This document shows positions 63,675 to 64,000 of a stretch of 64,000 nucleotides of DNA, piece by piece. The notes under the pieces were generated by a model. The model did not search any database. It saw nothing but the letters and a program-made list of their open reading frames with translations, and was not told the origin of the DNA. The translations under genes were made by a program, and so were the position numbers. Position 1 is the stretch's first letter; the number at the start of each line of letters is the position of its first letter. The stretch is from Rhodomicrobium sp. Az07. Lineage in GTDB: Bacteria; Pseudomonadota; Alphaproteobacteria; Rhizobiales; Rhodomicrobiaceae. The DNA lies in NCBI RefSeq assembly GCF_018619475.1, contig NZ_JAHFZG010000017.1, positions 1 through 64,000 of the forward strand, written 5' to 3'.

Positions 63675-64000
63675 ATGGGAATTAACCTGCAACTTCCTGG
63701 CCTGACGGAGTTGCGGCCGCGCATCACGGTCATTGGCGTGGGCGGCGCTGGCGGCAACGCCGTGAACAACATGGTTGAAGCCGGGCTCGAAGGCGTGGAG
63801 TTCATCGCCGCGAACACCGACGCCCAGGCGCTCGCCTCATCGGGGGCCTACACCACCATCCAGATGGGCGTCGGCATCACCGAGGGCCTCGGCGCGGGCT
63901 CGCGGCCGGAGATCGGCGCGGCGGCGGCTGAAGAAGCCATCGAGGAAATCCGCTCCCATCTCGACGGCGTGCATCTTCTCTTCATCACGGCGGGCATGGG
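63675..64000 (+). CDS. ftsZ: Cell division GTPase FtsZ, N-terminal 108 residues (partial)
   Basis: The frame starts [20 protein letters not shown] at ATG 63675 and continues with the G1 motif [20 protein letters not shown], the ANTDAQAL motif, [20 protein letters not shown] and [11 protein letters not shown], where the window ends just before the expected tubulin signature GGGTGTG. FtsZ polymerises into the division ring. The region before the start (63595-63674) is short and probably holds only a ribosome site (GGAAG) and part of a promoter. The remaining two thirds of the protein lie outside the window. Confidence 0.96.
   Translation, partial: MGINLQLPGLTELRPRITVIGVGGAGGNAVNNMVEAGLEGVEFIAANTDAQALASSGAYTTIQMGVGITEGLGAGSRPEIGAAAAEEAIEEIRSHLDGVHLLFITAGM

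Overview
The window comes from a GC-rich alphaproteobacterium. The order of genes from ftsL to ftsZ, a CcrM-type GANTC methyltransferase and a fused RimK-type ligase suggest the Hyphomicrobiales. A BciB-like 8-vinyl reductase beside an AerR/PpaA-like B12-binding regulator points to a phototrophic purple bacterium; a Rhodomicrobium-like organism would fit, but that is an inference from content and not a sequence match.

Positions 1-7101 are a plastic, partly AT-rich accessory stretch. It holds the right end of an insertion sequence, a small broken gene with an in-frame amber codon, a 26-bp perfect inverted repeat, an IS3-type transposase remnant and ccrM. It then holds a complete IS1595-type transposon (2904-6058) with 30-bp terminal inverted repeats, an exact 8-bp target duplication and five cargo genes, one of them a PIN-domain protein. 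The transposon splits a host gene whose two halves (2664-2903 and 6067-7101) rejoin in frame when the element is removed.

Positions 7098-20847 carry a RimK-like ligase, an OmpR/EnvZ-type two-component pair, a FlaF-like small protein with an unknown partner, a TPR-containing class III adenylate cyclase followed by a Crp/Fnr regulator, apt, tspO, trmJ, trpS, a universal stress protein, an Nfu-type Fe-S carrier and a decayed nitroreductase gene. Positions 20918-27146 are a compact housekeeping run: tsaB, rimI, a PlsC-like acyltransferase, miaB, phoH, ybeY and a TlyC/CorC-type CBS protein.

Positions 27225-45328 hold two glycosyltransferases, a five-gene TetR/HlyD/ABC efflux operon in the order of E. 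coli cecR-ybhGFSR with a palindromic operator, a putA proline catabolism gene, a Ntn acylase, a LysE-type exporter, a heparinase-like protein and purH.

Positions 45529-47784 carry the bciB-like and aerR-like genes. From 47910 to the right edge runs the division and cell wall cluster: ftsL, ftsI, murE, murF, mraY, murD, ftsW, murG, murC, murB, ddl, ftsQ, ftsA and the start of ftsZ, mostly with start-stop overlaps. mraZ and rsmH, which usually open this cluster, are not present upstream of ftsL here.
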